Part shown: positions 57,013 to 64,000 of the stretch, piece after piece
Numbering within the stretch: position 1 is the stretch's first letter
Layout: each line of letters begins with the position of its first letter
Assembly (NCBI GenBank): GCA_030263285.1
Contig: SZYB01000002.1
Coordinates: 372,001 to 436,000, forward strand
Origin: Bergeyella sp.
Lineage (GTDB): Bacteria; Bacteroidota; Bacteroidia; Flavobacteriales; Weeksellaceae
Reading direction: 5' to 3'
Length of the DNA: 64,000 bases
Made by a program: the position numbers and the translations under genes
The notes under the pieces: generated by a model
What the model saw: only the letters and a program-made list of their open reading frames with translations
What the model was told of the DNA's origin: nothing
Databases searched by the model: none

Positions 57013-57090
57013 ATGAAAAAAATAATAATCGAAGCTTTAACACAGATTGTGTTAAATTTTCTGAAGGGATTGTTAAAAAAAACAAAGTGA
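57013..57090 (+). CDS. Possible 25-residue amphipathic peptide
   Basis: A short frame starting ATG at 57013 encodes 'MKKIIIEALTQIVLNFLKGL' followed by LKKTK. Lys residues at both ends and a hydrophobic, helix-forming middle give an amphipathic peptide. It ends in GTGA, overlapping the GTG start of the next frame by four bases. It may be a translated leader that couples to the 65-residue ORF, a membrane-active peptide, or a chance frame. Confidence 0.3.
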   Translation: MKKIIIEALTQIVLNFLKGLLKKTK

Positions 57091-57284
57091 ATTTCAGTGA
57101 AGATTATGAGTTAAATTATCATCTGAAAAAGCATAATCTCTCTCAGTCAAAAGAAAACAGAGCGGTTTTGGTCTCCTTGGGGAAAGGGTTTAGAGAGAAA
57201 TATGGCAAGGATACCCTTACCCATGAAGAGGTAGACGTTCTGATCGCCAAAAATAGTAAGGAGTTTAAAATATTTAAGAAATAA
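57087..57284 (+). CDS. Small hypothetical protein between rplU and rpmA
   Basis: A 65-residue, charged, probably alpha-helical protein starting at GTG ('NFSEDYELNYHLKKHNLSQ', 'KGFREKYGKDTLTHEEVD'). The composition is protein-like, and it is placed in line with the ribosomal genes, 14 bases before rpmA. No family is recognised. Ribosomal L21 and L27 genes are usually direct neighbours, so its presence between them is unusual. Confidence 0.55.
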   Translation: MNFSEDYELNYHLKKHNLSQSKENRAVLVSLGKGFREKYGKDTLTHEEVDVLIAKNSKEFKIFKK

Positions 57285-57298
57285 TATAAGGATAAGAT

Positions 57299-57556
57299 AT
57301 GGCACACAAGAAAGGAGTAGGCAGCTCCAAAAACGGCAGGGAATCTCACTCCAAAAGATTAGGGGTAAAGATTTTTGGAGGTCAGGAGGCCGTTGCAGGC
57401 AATATTATCGTAAGACAAAGAGGTACCCAGCATCATCCGGGAGAAAATGTAGGAATGGGGAGGGATCATACATTGTTTGCACTGGTAGATGGCAAAGTGG
57501 TGTTTAGAAAAAAAGCAAACAGCAGGTCTTTCGTATCTGTTGAGAACAACCCATAA
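57299..57556 (+). CDS. rpmA: Ribosomal protein L27
   Basis: An 85-residue L27. It begins '[20 protein letters not shown]' and has '[18 protein letters not shown]' and '[19 protein letters not shown]'. Its N-terminal tail reaches the peptidyl-transferase centre. The start is certain. Confidence 0.97.
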   Translation: MAHKKGVGSSKNGRESHSKRLGVKIFGGQEAVAGNIIVRQRGTQHHPGENVGMGRDHTLFALVDGKVVFRKKANSRSFVSVENNP

Positions 57557-57579
57557 CTTATTTTGGTCAAACGGGTTGT
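57546..57579 (+). terminator. Inverted repeat after rpmA
   Basis: ACAACCC (57546-57552) overlaps the end of rpmA and pairs with GGGTTGT (57573-57579) across 20 bases. A T7 run comes only about 30 bases later, so termination here is uncertain. Confidence 0.3.
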
Positions 57580-57591
57580 GGGCTCAATTTC

Positions 57592-57621
57592 TTGGGAAGT
57601 TGGGCTTTTTTTGTAGCTTTG
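57592..57621 (+). promoter_or_regulatory. Promoter of proC
   Basis: TTG (57592-57594), 19 bases, then TAGCTTTG (57614-57621) fit the Bacteroidota consensus and lie 36 bases before the proC start. Confidence 0.6.
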
Positions 57622-57657
57622 CACTTACGATAAGGCAATTGTAAAAAGGGTAAGAGT

Positions 57658-58461
57658 ATGGATATAGTGGTATTGGGCGCCGGAAAAATGGGAACTTCTT
57701 TTTCCGCGTCGTTTTTCGGGTATGAGCAGTTATCTCCTCAATCTCTTCATTTTATCGTGAGGAAACCAGAAAAAAAAGAAAGAATATCAAAGCTTTTCCC
57801 CGGGTCCAAGGTTTCTGTTTTTTCTGAGGTAAAAGAACTGTACGCAGATATTGTAATTCTTTCCATAAAACCTCAAGATTTTTCCTACGTGTCAGAGCAC
57901 CTTCCATTCAAAATTCCCAAAGAAGCCGTTTTGTTATCCATAATGGCAGGGATTTCCGTAGAGAAGATAAAAAAAGCATTTGATCATGAGCTCGTTGTTC
58001 GTGCCATGCCTAATGCCCCCACCCTTATAGGGATGGGGATTACGGGGTACACTGCAACGTCTTCTGTTTCTTTTCGGAGGCTCATTCAGATAGAGCGCTT
58101 GCTAGCTACCACAGGGAGATCGGTTTACCTGGAGGACGAAAAGCTTTTGGATAGTCTTGCTGCGATCTCGGGAAGTGGACCTGCTTACTTCTACTATATA
58201 ATGGAAGCGATGATAAAAACGGGGATGGAAATGGGTTTCGAAGAAAATTTGTCAAAAATTTTGGTGAACCAAACCATGCTCGGAGCCTATCATCTTGTCA
58301 ATAGTTCCGATAAATCTTTGGCAGAACTCATTCAAGACGTTGCCTCCAAAGGGGGAATTACAGAGGCGGCGCTGAAATATTTTAAAGAAAATAAACTCTC
58401 CGAAATAATCGGAGGGGGTATACGTTCTGCCCAAGAGCGTGCAAAGGCACTCAACCGATAA
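57658..58461 (+). CDS. proC: Pyrroline-5-carboxylate reductase
   Basis: A 267-residue NAD(P)H-dependent enzyme, last step of proline synthesis. The Rossmann motif 'IVVLGAGKMGTS' is at the N-terminus, with 'VVRAMPNAPTLIGMG' in the middle and the C-terminal signature 'IQDVASKGGITEAAL' near the end. 'GSGPAYFYYIMEAM' covers the substrate site. Confidence 0.95.
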   Translation: MDIVVLGAGKMGTSFSASFFGYEQLSPQSLHFIVRKPEKKERISKLFPGSKVSVFSEVKELYADIVILSIKPQDFSYVSEHLPFKIPKEAVLLSIMAGISVEKIKKAFDHELVVRAMPNAPTLIGMGITGYTATSSVSFRRLIQIERLLATTGRSVYLEDEKLLDSLAAISGSGPAYFYYIMEAMIKTGMEMGFEENLSKILVNQTMLGAYHLVNSSDKSLAELIQDVASKGGITEAALKYFKENKLSEIIGGGIRSAQERAKALNR

Positions 58462-58511
58462 AGATCACTCTTCATAGATCTTTGTGGGGGATTTTTGATA
58501 TCAAAGCCTGT

Positions 58512-60137
58512 ATGAAGTATATATTCCTCTCTCTTATTTCTGCTCTGTTATTGTCTGTATCTTGGCCTACGTACGGGGTCCCTTTTTTTGTATTTATTGC
58601 GTTGGTCCCTCTGCTTCTCATGGAGCACGAAATTTCTCAATTTTCGGGAATTAAGAAAAAAGGAAGGGTGATTTTTGCTTTGTCCTATTTATGTTTTTTA
58701 GTCTGGAATATTGTCACCACGGGATGGCTTTATGGCGCAAGAAATCCCGATGGAAATCATTCTTTGGAGGCTGTTTTGTTCCCCGTAATGGTCAATTCAG
58801 TGCTTTATTCAGTGGTGTTTCAGGCCTATTACGTGTATAAGAAAACGCAGGGTACCTACTGGGGCATGGTATTTTTTGTAGCTATATGGATGGCATTCGA
58901 AAAATTTCATCTGTCCTGGGAATTATCTTGGCCGTGGCTCAATTTAGGCAATGTGTTTTCCGAATATCCCAAAATGATACAGTGGTATGATACTTTAGGC
59001 GCTACAGGGGGGAGTTTCTGGATTTTGGTGGTGAATGTTTTGGTATTTTATACCTACAGAATATGGCAAGTGAACAGAAAAAAAATGACCCTGATAAAAA
59101 ATAGTGGGTATGTTTTAGCACTCATTACATTCCCTTTATTTCTTTCTCTTTACAAATACTACACTTTTAGGGGAAGGTCTGCAGCAGGCGGCGAGGTACG
59201 TGTACTTCTTCTACAACCGGATTTGGATCCCTATACGGAGAAATACACAAAGGACAGTATGACTATCCTAAGAGATCTTTTAGGGTTGGCAAGGGGGCAA
59301 AACACAAAAGTCGATTTTTATATGGCGCCGGAAACGGCGCTTCCCGGGAGTGGTTCATTTTTGGAAAACAATTTTGATAAAAGCCTTTTGTTAGACAGTA
59401 TAAGATCTTTTTTGGGCGAGCATGCAGGGGCCGTTTTCGATTTGGGCATTTCTTCTCATCGTATGTTTACGGACAAAGAAAAGATCCCGGGTACCGCCTA
59501 CAAAACTCCGGACAAAAAATGGGTAACGCATTATAATTCGGTGATACAGATTGATCATCAAAATCCCGTGGAGGTCTACCACAAAGGCAAGTTGGTCCCA
59601 GGAGTAGAGCTGTTTCCGTACATGAAAGTCCTAAAACCGCTTTTGGGTGATGCCATGCTCAATTTAGGCGGTTCTGTTATTTCTTTGGGTAGAGACAAAG
59701 AGAGAAAGATATTTAAAAATCTTCATAACAAGGGAGTTGTAGCGCCGGTTATATGCTACGAGAGTATATACGGGGAATTTGTTACCGAATATGTTTCCAT
59801 GGGTGCCAATTTTTTAGGTATCCTTACCAACGATTCCTGGTGGGGGAGAACTCAGGGGCACCGTCAGCTTTTGTCTTATGCGCGTCTCAGAGCAATAGAG
59901 AACAGAAGGGAAGTAGCAAGGACAGCGAATAGTGGCATATCTGCCCATATCAATGCACTGGGAGAGATAGAGGAAAGCACACTCTATGGAGACCGAACGA
60001 GCCTTTTTGTCAAGATAAAGCTGTACGAGGGCAAGACGTTCTATGTAAGATCGGGGGATCTACTTTCCCGAATTTGCCTCTTTGTCTTAGGTTTTCTTGT
60101 TGTTTTTGGGATATTTAGAACGTGGAGGTTCAAATAA
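58512..60137 (+). CDS. lnt: Apolipoprotein N-acyltransferase
   Basis: A 541-residue inner-membrane enzyme that N-acylates lipoproteins. About six or seven N-terminal helices precede a periplasmic nitrilase domain with Glu ('YMAPETALPG'), Lys ('YHKGKLVPGVE') and Cys ('PVICYESIYGE') of the triad, then a last helix. The ATG at 58512 fits the first membrane helix; an upstream start at 58482 adds ten hydrophilic residues and is less likely. Confidence 0.93.
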   Translation: MKYIFLSLISALLLSVSWPTYGVPFFVFIALVPLLLMEHEISQFSGIKKKGRVIFALSYLCFLVWNIVTTGWLYGARNPDGNHSLEAVLFPVMVNSVLYSVVFQAYYVYKKTQGTYWGMVFFVAIWMAFEKFHLSWELSWPWLNLGNVFSEYPKMIQWYDTLGATGGSFWILVVNVLVFYTYRIWQVNRKKMTLIKNSGYVLALITFPLFLSLYKYYTFRGRSAAGGEVRVLLLQPDLDPYTEKYTKDSMTILRDLLGLARGQNTKVDFYMAPETALPGSGSFLENNFDKSLLLDSIRSFLGEHAGAVFDLGISSHRMFTDKEKIPGTAYKTPDKKWVTHYNSVIQIDHQNPVEVYHKGKLVPGVELFPYMKVLKPLLGDAMLNLGGSVISLGRDKERKIFKNLHNKGVVAPVICYESIYGEFVTEYVSMGANFLGILTNDSWWGRTQGHRQLLSYARLRAIENRREVARTANSGISAHINALGEIEESTLYGDRTSLFVKIKLYEGKTFYVRSGDLLSRICLFVLGFLVVFGIFRTWRFK

Positions 60138-60344
60138 CTAATTTAAATGTTAATATTCTTTTTTTAATTAATAAGGAAACTTAAAATAGGCTGTAGCTCT
60201 TCAAGATATTTTATGAACTTTCTATTTTTTTAACCTTTTTTCATGGCTGTTATCTTAAAATCATCATTTAGTCTATTCGGTAGGACCCAAAAGGGCATCA
60301 TATATAACAAGACTGGATAGGCATGGTATTTCGTACTATTTCAC
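60138..60344. other. Short non-coding stretch after lnt
   Basis: An AT-rich spacer between lnt and the decayed minus-strand gene. No gene or clear terminator hairpin is seen. Confidence 0.5.
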
Positions 60345-60691
60345 CTAGGAAAAATGTAAAGAAGCCAAGAAACGGCCAACAGCAATTATTAATTGTCCAG
60401 AATGACAAAACGATTGATAAGTATAGGTATTAGGATATTTTATTGTGGCGGATTTTATTTCTCCAGAGCTGTCTCCATCCAAGAAATAATAAGCAACTTT
60501 TATATCTTCCCAAGTAAATTTACCGTCTAATTTTCTTCCAATATGGTTTTCTCCAAATCTAAGTTGTGCTCTTTAGCCACACGGATACCCTTTCTCAAGG
60601 TAGTCTGGTTCTTTTGCTTTTATCCTGTTCTCTCGTCAAAAAATGTCGAAATTCTGCCGGATACTCCTGCAATGGCTTCGGGAAAATCCAT
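60345..60691 (-). pseudogene. Decayed gene of unknown family
   Basis: On the minus strand a frame starting ATG at 60691 reads 'DFPEAIAGVSGRISTFFDER' and meets a TAA at 60622-60620. The same frame then continues 'TTLRKGIRVAKEHNLDLEK'. A one-base shift leads into 'HIGRKLDGKFTWEDIKVAYY', 'FLDGDSSGEIKSATIKYPNT' and a stop at 60347-60345. Joined, this is a protein of about 115 residues broken by one stop and one frameshift. The family is not recognised. Confidence 0.6.
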
Positions 60692-60959
60692 AATTATTTT
60701 TTAAGATTAGTTTAAATATATGATCTAATTTGTTGTCATTTCGAGAGGACAGGTTGTTACAATAAAAAAAAAGTGATTAGGTTATATTGATTATTTTGTT
60801 GGGTTTCCATTCTCCTGAGAGTATTCAAGTACGGAATAGAAAGCAAAAAAAGTGGTTTTTTAAGAAAACATTATGCTTATTGCATAAAACAAAAACACTC
60901 ACATACCACTGTAAGTGTTTTTTAATAGCAAATACGCAGTCCTGTATGGGCTATTTTGG
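60692..60959. other. Spacer between decayed gene and surface protein
   Basis: An AT-rich stretch. A small plus-strand frame (60787-60972) has no protein-like features and overlaps the end of the surface-protein gene. Nothing is supported. Confidence 0.4.
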
Positions 60960-61802
60960 TTATTCATCATAAAACTGAAGCGTGAATCCGTAAGAATCCC
61001 TAAGACCATAGGCGCGAGACATTTTGCAGGTTATAGGTTTTGCTCCTGCAGTATTTCCCACCGCCAGCCGGATAAAATCACCGGCGTTCACTTCTATTGT
61101 TCCACTAAAAGGTATACTAATTGCATATTCCTTCACAGAATTATATGGGGCACGCTGCGCAGCCTCATATCTCCAAGTTTCCCCTTTATTGGTAGACTTT
61201 TGTATTCCTATAATCCAGTTTGGGGGGTTTTCGACGGTTACATTGCCTGTGTTAGTGAAAAATCCAAACCCGACCACTGTAAGTTTCCCCTTTTTTTTCA
61301 CAATAAAATTATAATTGTCGCCCTGCACTCTTTCAATAATCTGCGAGTTTAAGTTTTCTTTATTATCTGTAAAATTGAAAGGAAGGGGAGTGGGTCCACC
61401 ACCACAATCTATAAAAGTCTCTCTGCCCACTACATAGATATAACCCGCCAGTTGAGGAACTTTAAGCACACCCAGATCTGTCTCAAACGGAGCCCAAGTC
61501 TTTCCGTCAAAGAAATAATATTTATTAGCCGATACGGCATCCGAACCTGCGCCGGAATTACTCGTATTGTAGACAAGCAAACCCGTGGCAGGTCGTGGGA
61601 CGGTTTCCGTATCCGATTTGCCTTTGAGTGCCACCCTAGGGGGGAGGAGCCCCCTGTTTGTTGCGGTAATATCCAGGGCTGCAGAAGGATCCGGAGCAGA
61701 GGTGTTAATTCCCACATTTCCCGATTGGGCTTGGACACCCGCTGTGATACCAACAATTCCAACGAAAACAACGATTTTAAAAAAAACTTCCTCTATTATC
61801 AT
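60960..61802 (-). CDS. Secreted surface protein, flavobacterial 'NVGINTSAPDPSAALDI' type
   Basis: A 280-residue exported protein with a signal peptide ('FFKIVVFVGIVGITAGVQAQ'). The N-terminal motif 'GNVGINTSAPDPSAALDI' followed by 'GLLPPRVALKGKSDTETVPR' and 'TGLLVYNTSNSG' is common in Chryseobacterium-like surface proteins. The C-terminal half looks like a beta-sandwich ('GTIEVNAGDFIRLAVGNTAG'). It is intact, unlike the decayed relatives with a related architecture at 49.8-51.4 kb. The role is unknown; adhesion or fibre formation is possible. Confidence 0.78.
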   Translation of the reverse strand: MIIEEVFFKIVVFVGIVGITAGVQAQSGNVGINTSAPDPSAALDITATNRGLLPPRVALKGKSDTETVPRPATGLLVYNTSNSGAGSDAVSANKYYFFDGKTWAPFETDLGVLKVPQLAGYIYVVGRETFIDCGGGPTPLPFNFTDNKENLNSQIIERVQGDNYNFIVKKKGKLTVVGFGFFTNTGNVTVENPPNWIIGIQKSTNKGETWRYEAAQRAPYNSVKEYAISIPFSGTIEVNAGDFIRLAVGNTAGAKPITCKMSRAYGLRDSYGFTLQFYDE

Positions 61803-62402
61803 GATTTTTTATTATAGTTTGAGGCTAAATTACTAAATTTTTTCAAAAGAAACATTATTTAATAAATTAAATTCAGTATTATACTCTTCTCAGCATGTAT
61901 ATTCTAAAGTATAATTTTTTAGGCTTAAATATTACAATATTCTAACTCTGGGAGGGAACGTTTTTTTTTTTTTTGAATATCCCCATTTTCTTGTTTTACT
62001 CTCATCTGTCAGGGGAGCATGTAGTGGTCTGTTTTTTAAGAAGTTGTGAAGAATTAGGTAGGACTGATCCTACTTGGCTTGTTCCCTCCCGCAAGGGAGA
62101 GTTTTTTGTAACTGATAATTTGAACCATTGTTTTTGATTTTTGAGTTAAACTTTTATTATTAGGATTTGTACACACCTGTAACCTATTTTATACTACTAT
62201 CACCTAAAGATAATACTGCTATAAGCTATCTACAAAGCCCAAACATACAGATGTCTGCGTGCAGTAATAAGTAGGGGTGTTTCGTGGGAGGGTAGGGTTA
62301 AAAAAATGCTAACCCTTAATAATACTATTCATAGTACTGTACTATAGAACTGAAGCAGCAGAGGGGACTTTAGTCCCCTCTGGAAGCCTATAAGACAGGG
62401 TC
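61803..62402. ncRNA. Hairpin-rich non-coding region (candidate RNA)
   Basis: This part of the accessory region contains a T14 tract (61961-61974) and several perfect inverted repeats: GGGAGGGAAC (61950-61959) with GTTCCCTCCC (62081-62090); AGGTAGGA/TCCTACTT (62056-62075); CTCCC-GCAA-GGGAG (62086-62099) followed by AGTTTTTT; AGGGTTA/TAACCCT (62294-62316); and AGAGGGGACT/AGTCCCCTCT (62360-62381). The hairpin plus T-run at 62086-62106 resembles a plus-strand terminator. No protein-like frame is present. Confidence 0.4.
62086..62106 (+). terminator. Candidate terminator with GCAA tetraloop
   Basis: CTCCC-GCAA-GGGAG followed by AGTTTTTT. Its left arm (CTCCC) is also part of the distant pairing with 61950-61959, so the two structures exclude each other. 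Confidence 0.5.
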
Positions 62403-62403
62403 C

Positions 62404-62604
62404 ATGCTAAGATTTAGCAAAACTTTCATATCATTCTGTACGCTTTGTTTAGGTGTCATTCCTATAAGGCTAGAGAATAAATCACATCCAAGACTAACTT
62501 ATCATTTCTATTTGCCCGAAAAAAAATCTCTACAGTTGGGTGGGGAGTTGCGGATTTCTATACAAAGATGGGGGAGTTTTCTAGGGAGGATTGCACACAC
62601 ATAA
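62404..62604 (+). CDS. Short hypothetical frame ending at a terminator
   Basis: A 66-residue frame with a hydrophobic N-terminus and a basic C-terminus. No family is recognised. Its stop codon leads straight into the strong hairpin at 62603-62624, which argues that a plus-strand transcript ends here, but the frame itself may be a remnant or chance. Confidence 0.25.
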   Translation: MLRFSKTFISFCTLCLGVIPIRLENKSHPRLTYHFYLPEKKSLQLGGELRISIQRWGSFLGRIAHT

Positions 62605-62630
62605 TTTCAGAGTTGTCTGAAATTTTTTAT
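62603..62630 (+). terminator. Strong Rho-independent terminator
   Basis: AATTTCAGA (62603-62611), loop GTTG, TCTGAAATT (62616-62624), then TTTTAT. A perfect 9-bp stem with a T-run closes the non-coding region before the XRE gene. Confidence 0.7.
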
Positions 62631-62654
62631 AATTTTTTTGTGAGTTTTAATTTT

Positions 62655-62679
62655 TATATTTGACAAATTTTGACAAGAA
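62655..62679 (+). promoter_or_regulatory. Promoter and possible operator of the XRE gene
   Basis: TATATTTG (62655-62662) fits the -7 consensus, 31 bases before the regulator start. It overlaps the direct repeat TTTGACAA (62659-62666) / TTTTGACAA (62668-62676), which could be an autoregulatory binding site. Confidence 0.4.
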
Positions 62680-62693
62680 AATTAAATTCTAAA

Positions 62694-62996
62694 ATGGAGT
62701 TGAAAGACATTTTAAAGAGTGCTAGAGAAAAAAAGACACTACTCATGAGAGAATTAGCTTCTTTGATAGGAGTTGATACAGCAATGATAAGTAAATTTGA
62801 AAAAGGAGATAGAAACCCTACAAGAAATCAAATAGGGAGGTTATCTGAAATGCTAGACATTGATGAAAAAATACTGTTAAAAATATGGCTTAGAGATAAA
62901 CTCCTGAATGAGTTAGAAAATGAAGATTCAGCTTTAGAAGCACTGAGAATGGCAGAGAAAAAAATTAGAGAATTAAATAAAGAACGGCAAGTCTAG
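62694..62996 (+). CDS. XRE-family helix-turn-helix regulator
   Basis: About 100 residues from the ATG at 62694. A Cro/C1-type HTH occupies residues 8-62, with 'MRELASLIGVDTAMISKFEKG' as the core (helices 2-3). The C-terminal part 'ALRMAEKKIRELNKERQ' is a charged helix that may dimerise. Regulators of this size directly upstream of restriction or other defence genes are common in Bacteroidota. It ends six bases before the helicase start, so both are likely one operon. A start at 62670 is possible. Confidence 0.82.
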   Translation: MELKDILKSAREKKTLLMRELASLIGVDTAMISKFEKGDRNPTRNQIGRLSEMLDIDEKILLKIWLRDKLLNELENEDSALEALRMAEKKIRELNKERQV

Positions 62997-63002
62997 TGTA
63001 TT

Positions 63003-64000
63003 ATGACTCATGGAAAACTAAAAAACTGGTTACAATATTACAGAGCATCTTTAATAGATGCGTCTAGAGGTAATAGATGTGCATATTTAGGAGACCCACT
63101 GGTTAGAGATAGCTTTAACATTGAGGAATTATCTCAAGAAGAAACTAAGTTAATTTGGGATGAAAAAAATACGTACTCCTTTAAGGTTGAGGAATGTGTA
63201 GCAGATGTCAACCAATTAGAAGCTCTGTATAGTGAAGAAGATACAAGTTTTGAAATTATCAGTCTAGGTAAAGGAGGTAATGGTGTAAATTCTATTAAAT
63301 TCAATAAGATAGAAATAGCTCCCATTTTTATTCAAAATTCAAAAGAACACACAGAATTTGAAGGCAATGCTGAAATCCATTATCCTTATTGGATTCCAGC
63401 ATATTTAAGACAAGATGGAAAGCTATTTCCCCCAAAACAAGACGAAACACCTGCTTTTCTAAGAGAGTATTTAAGTCCAAATCCTAAAGATAGCCCTACT
63501 ATAGCTGAAATGAGTAGGCTAGATTCTGAACTATCAGACTTTGAGTTTAATAAAAATACTTGGAAACAATATTGGAAAGATTGTGAGATATATTTTACCA
63601 AAGTAACGGATAAAAAGTATACAGACTATCAACAGCACATTGTCAAATTAAGAATATGTAAGTATGAGGATATTAATACTACTAAACATATTCTTACTCT
63701 TTACAATGACCTAATTTACAGGAATAAGGATTCTAAAGCAAGTTACAATGTATTGGAAATGCTGTTAGATACTAATATTTCTCAAAAAATAAATGGAAGT
63801 AAAGAAATTGAAGATATTCTTATTCCCAATCACTATGGACACATGGGAGAAGAATTTCCTTTGTCTAAATCACAAAGAGAAGCATTTGCAAAATCACAAT
63901 ATAAAAGTCGGTCAGATATTTTTGCTATTAATGGTCCTCCTGGTACGGGAAAAACAACCATACTACAAAGCTTTATTGCCAATAGCTTAGTTCATGCAGT
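63003..64000 (+). CDS. SF1-type AAA ATPase/helicase, N-terminal part (cut by window end)
   Basis: The frame starts ATG at 63003 and is open to the last base (over 330 residues). The first 300 residues ('LKNWLQYYRASLIDASRGNR', 'NAEIHYPYWIPAYLRQDGK') are of an uncharacterised type. A Q-motif-like 'FPLSKSQREAFAKS' is followed by Walker A 'INGPPGTGKTTILQSF', as in AAA_11/Upf1-like superfamily 1 helicases. The downstream nuclease or helicase domains cannot be seen. Context with the XRE gene suggests a defence system. Confidence 0.72.
   Translation, partial: MTHGKLKNWLQYYRASLIDASRGNRCAYLGDPLVRDSFNIEELSQEETKLIWDEKNTYSFKVEECVADVNQLEALYSEEDTSFEIISLGKGGNGVNSIKFNKIEIAPIFIQNSKEHTEFEGNAEIHYPYWIPAYLRQDGKLFPPKQDETPAFLREYLSPNPKDSPTIAEMSRLDSELSDFEFNKNTWKQYWKDCEIYFTKVTDKKYTDYQQHIVKLRICKYEDINTTKHILTLYNDLIYRNKDSKASYNVLEMLLDTNISQKINGSKEIEDILIPNHYGHMGEEFPLSKSQREAFAKSQYKSRSDIFAINGPPGTGKTTILQSFIANSLVHA

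Noticed and set aside
60787-60972. A 61-codon plus-strand frame before the surface-protein gene.
   Set aside because: It overlaps the 3' end of the surface-protein gene on the other strand and has no protein-like features.
1-64000. CRISPR arrays, rRNA genes and intact insertion sequences.
   Set aside because: No regularly spaced repeats, rRNA signature segments or transposase genes are visible in the window.

Overview
The window is chromosomal DNA from a member of the Bacteroidota, most likely the order Flavobacteriales (Weeksellaceae-like; the genus is not determined). The lineage call rests on several features: the LpxC-FabZ fusion, the PorX regulator of type IX secretion, a 734-residue type III glutamine synthetase, flavobacterial surface proteins of the 'NVGINT...DPSAALDI' type, weak Shine-Dalgarno use, and repeated promoters matching the Bacteroidota consensus TTTG-N19/20-TAnnTTTG.

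From 0.6 to 29.8 kb there is one large Wzx/Wzy-type surface polysaccharide (O-antigen or capsule) locus, with recX before it and rimO after it. In order it holds a membrane-anchored CapD/PglF-type 4,6-dehydratase, a Wza-like export lipoprotein and a Wzc-like tyrosine kinase; a TviC/TviB pair for a UDP-HexNAc-uronate; two cupin isomerases, a hexapeptide acyltransferase and an FdtB-like aminotransferase for a dTDP-3-acylamino-3,6-dideoxyhexose; then an AT-rich block with the flippase, six glycosyltransferases and an EpsG/Wzy-like polymerase. This is followed by a NeuD/PglD acyltransferase and a compact acyl-carrier module (ACP, KAS III, VOC epimerase-like, FkbH-like HAD, second ACP, ketoreductase-like SDR), then two initiating sugar transferases around a PglE-like aminotransferase, and rmlC-rmlB-rmlA. 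The simplest reading is a repeat unit built on a 2-acetamido-4-amino-2,4,6-trideoxyhexose that may carry an unusual ACP-derived acyl group. The acyl module is the most interesting part of the window.

From 29.9 to 49.7 kb lies core housekeeping DNA: rimO, an RlpA-like protein, xth, porX, an HD hydrolase, the lipid A operon lpxD-lpxC/fabZ-lpxA-efp-lpxD2, sucD, an ABC exporter, dusB, a subtilase, tadA and glutamine synthetase III. From 49.7 to 51.8 kb is a gene graveyard with two decayed copies of a surface-protein family. It is followed by tRNA-Asn, rseP, glyS, pyrD, rplU, two small overlapping ORFs, rpmA, proC and lnt.

From 60.1 kb to the end the DNA is accessory: a decayed gene of unknown family, one intact secreted surface protein, about 0.9 kb of hairpin-rich DNA with little or no coding content, and finally an XRE regulator directly followed by the N-terminal part of an SF1-type ATPase/helicase that runs off the window. 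Regulator plus helicase resembles the start of a defence island.
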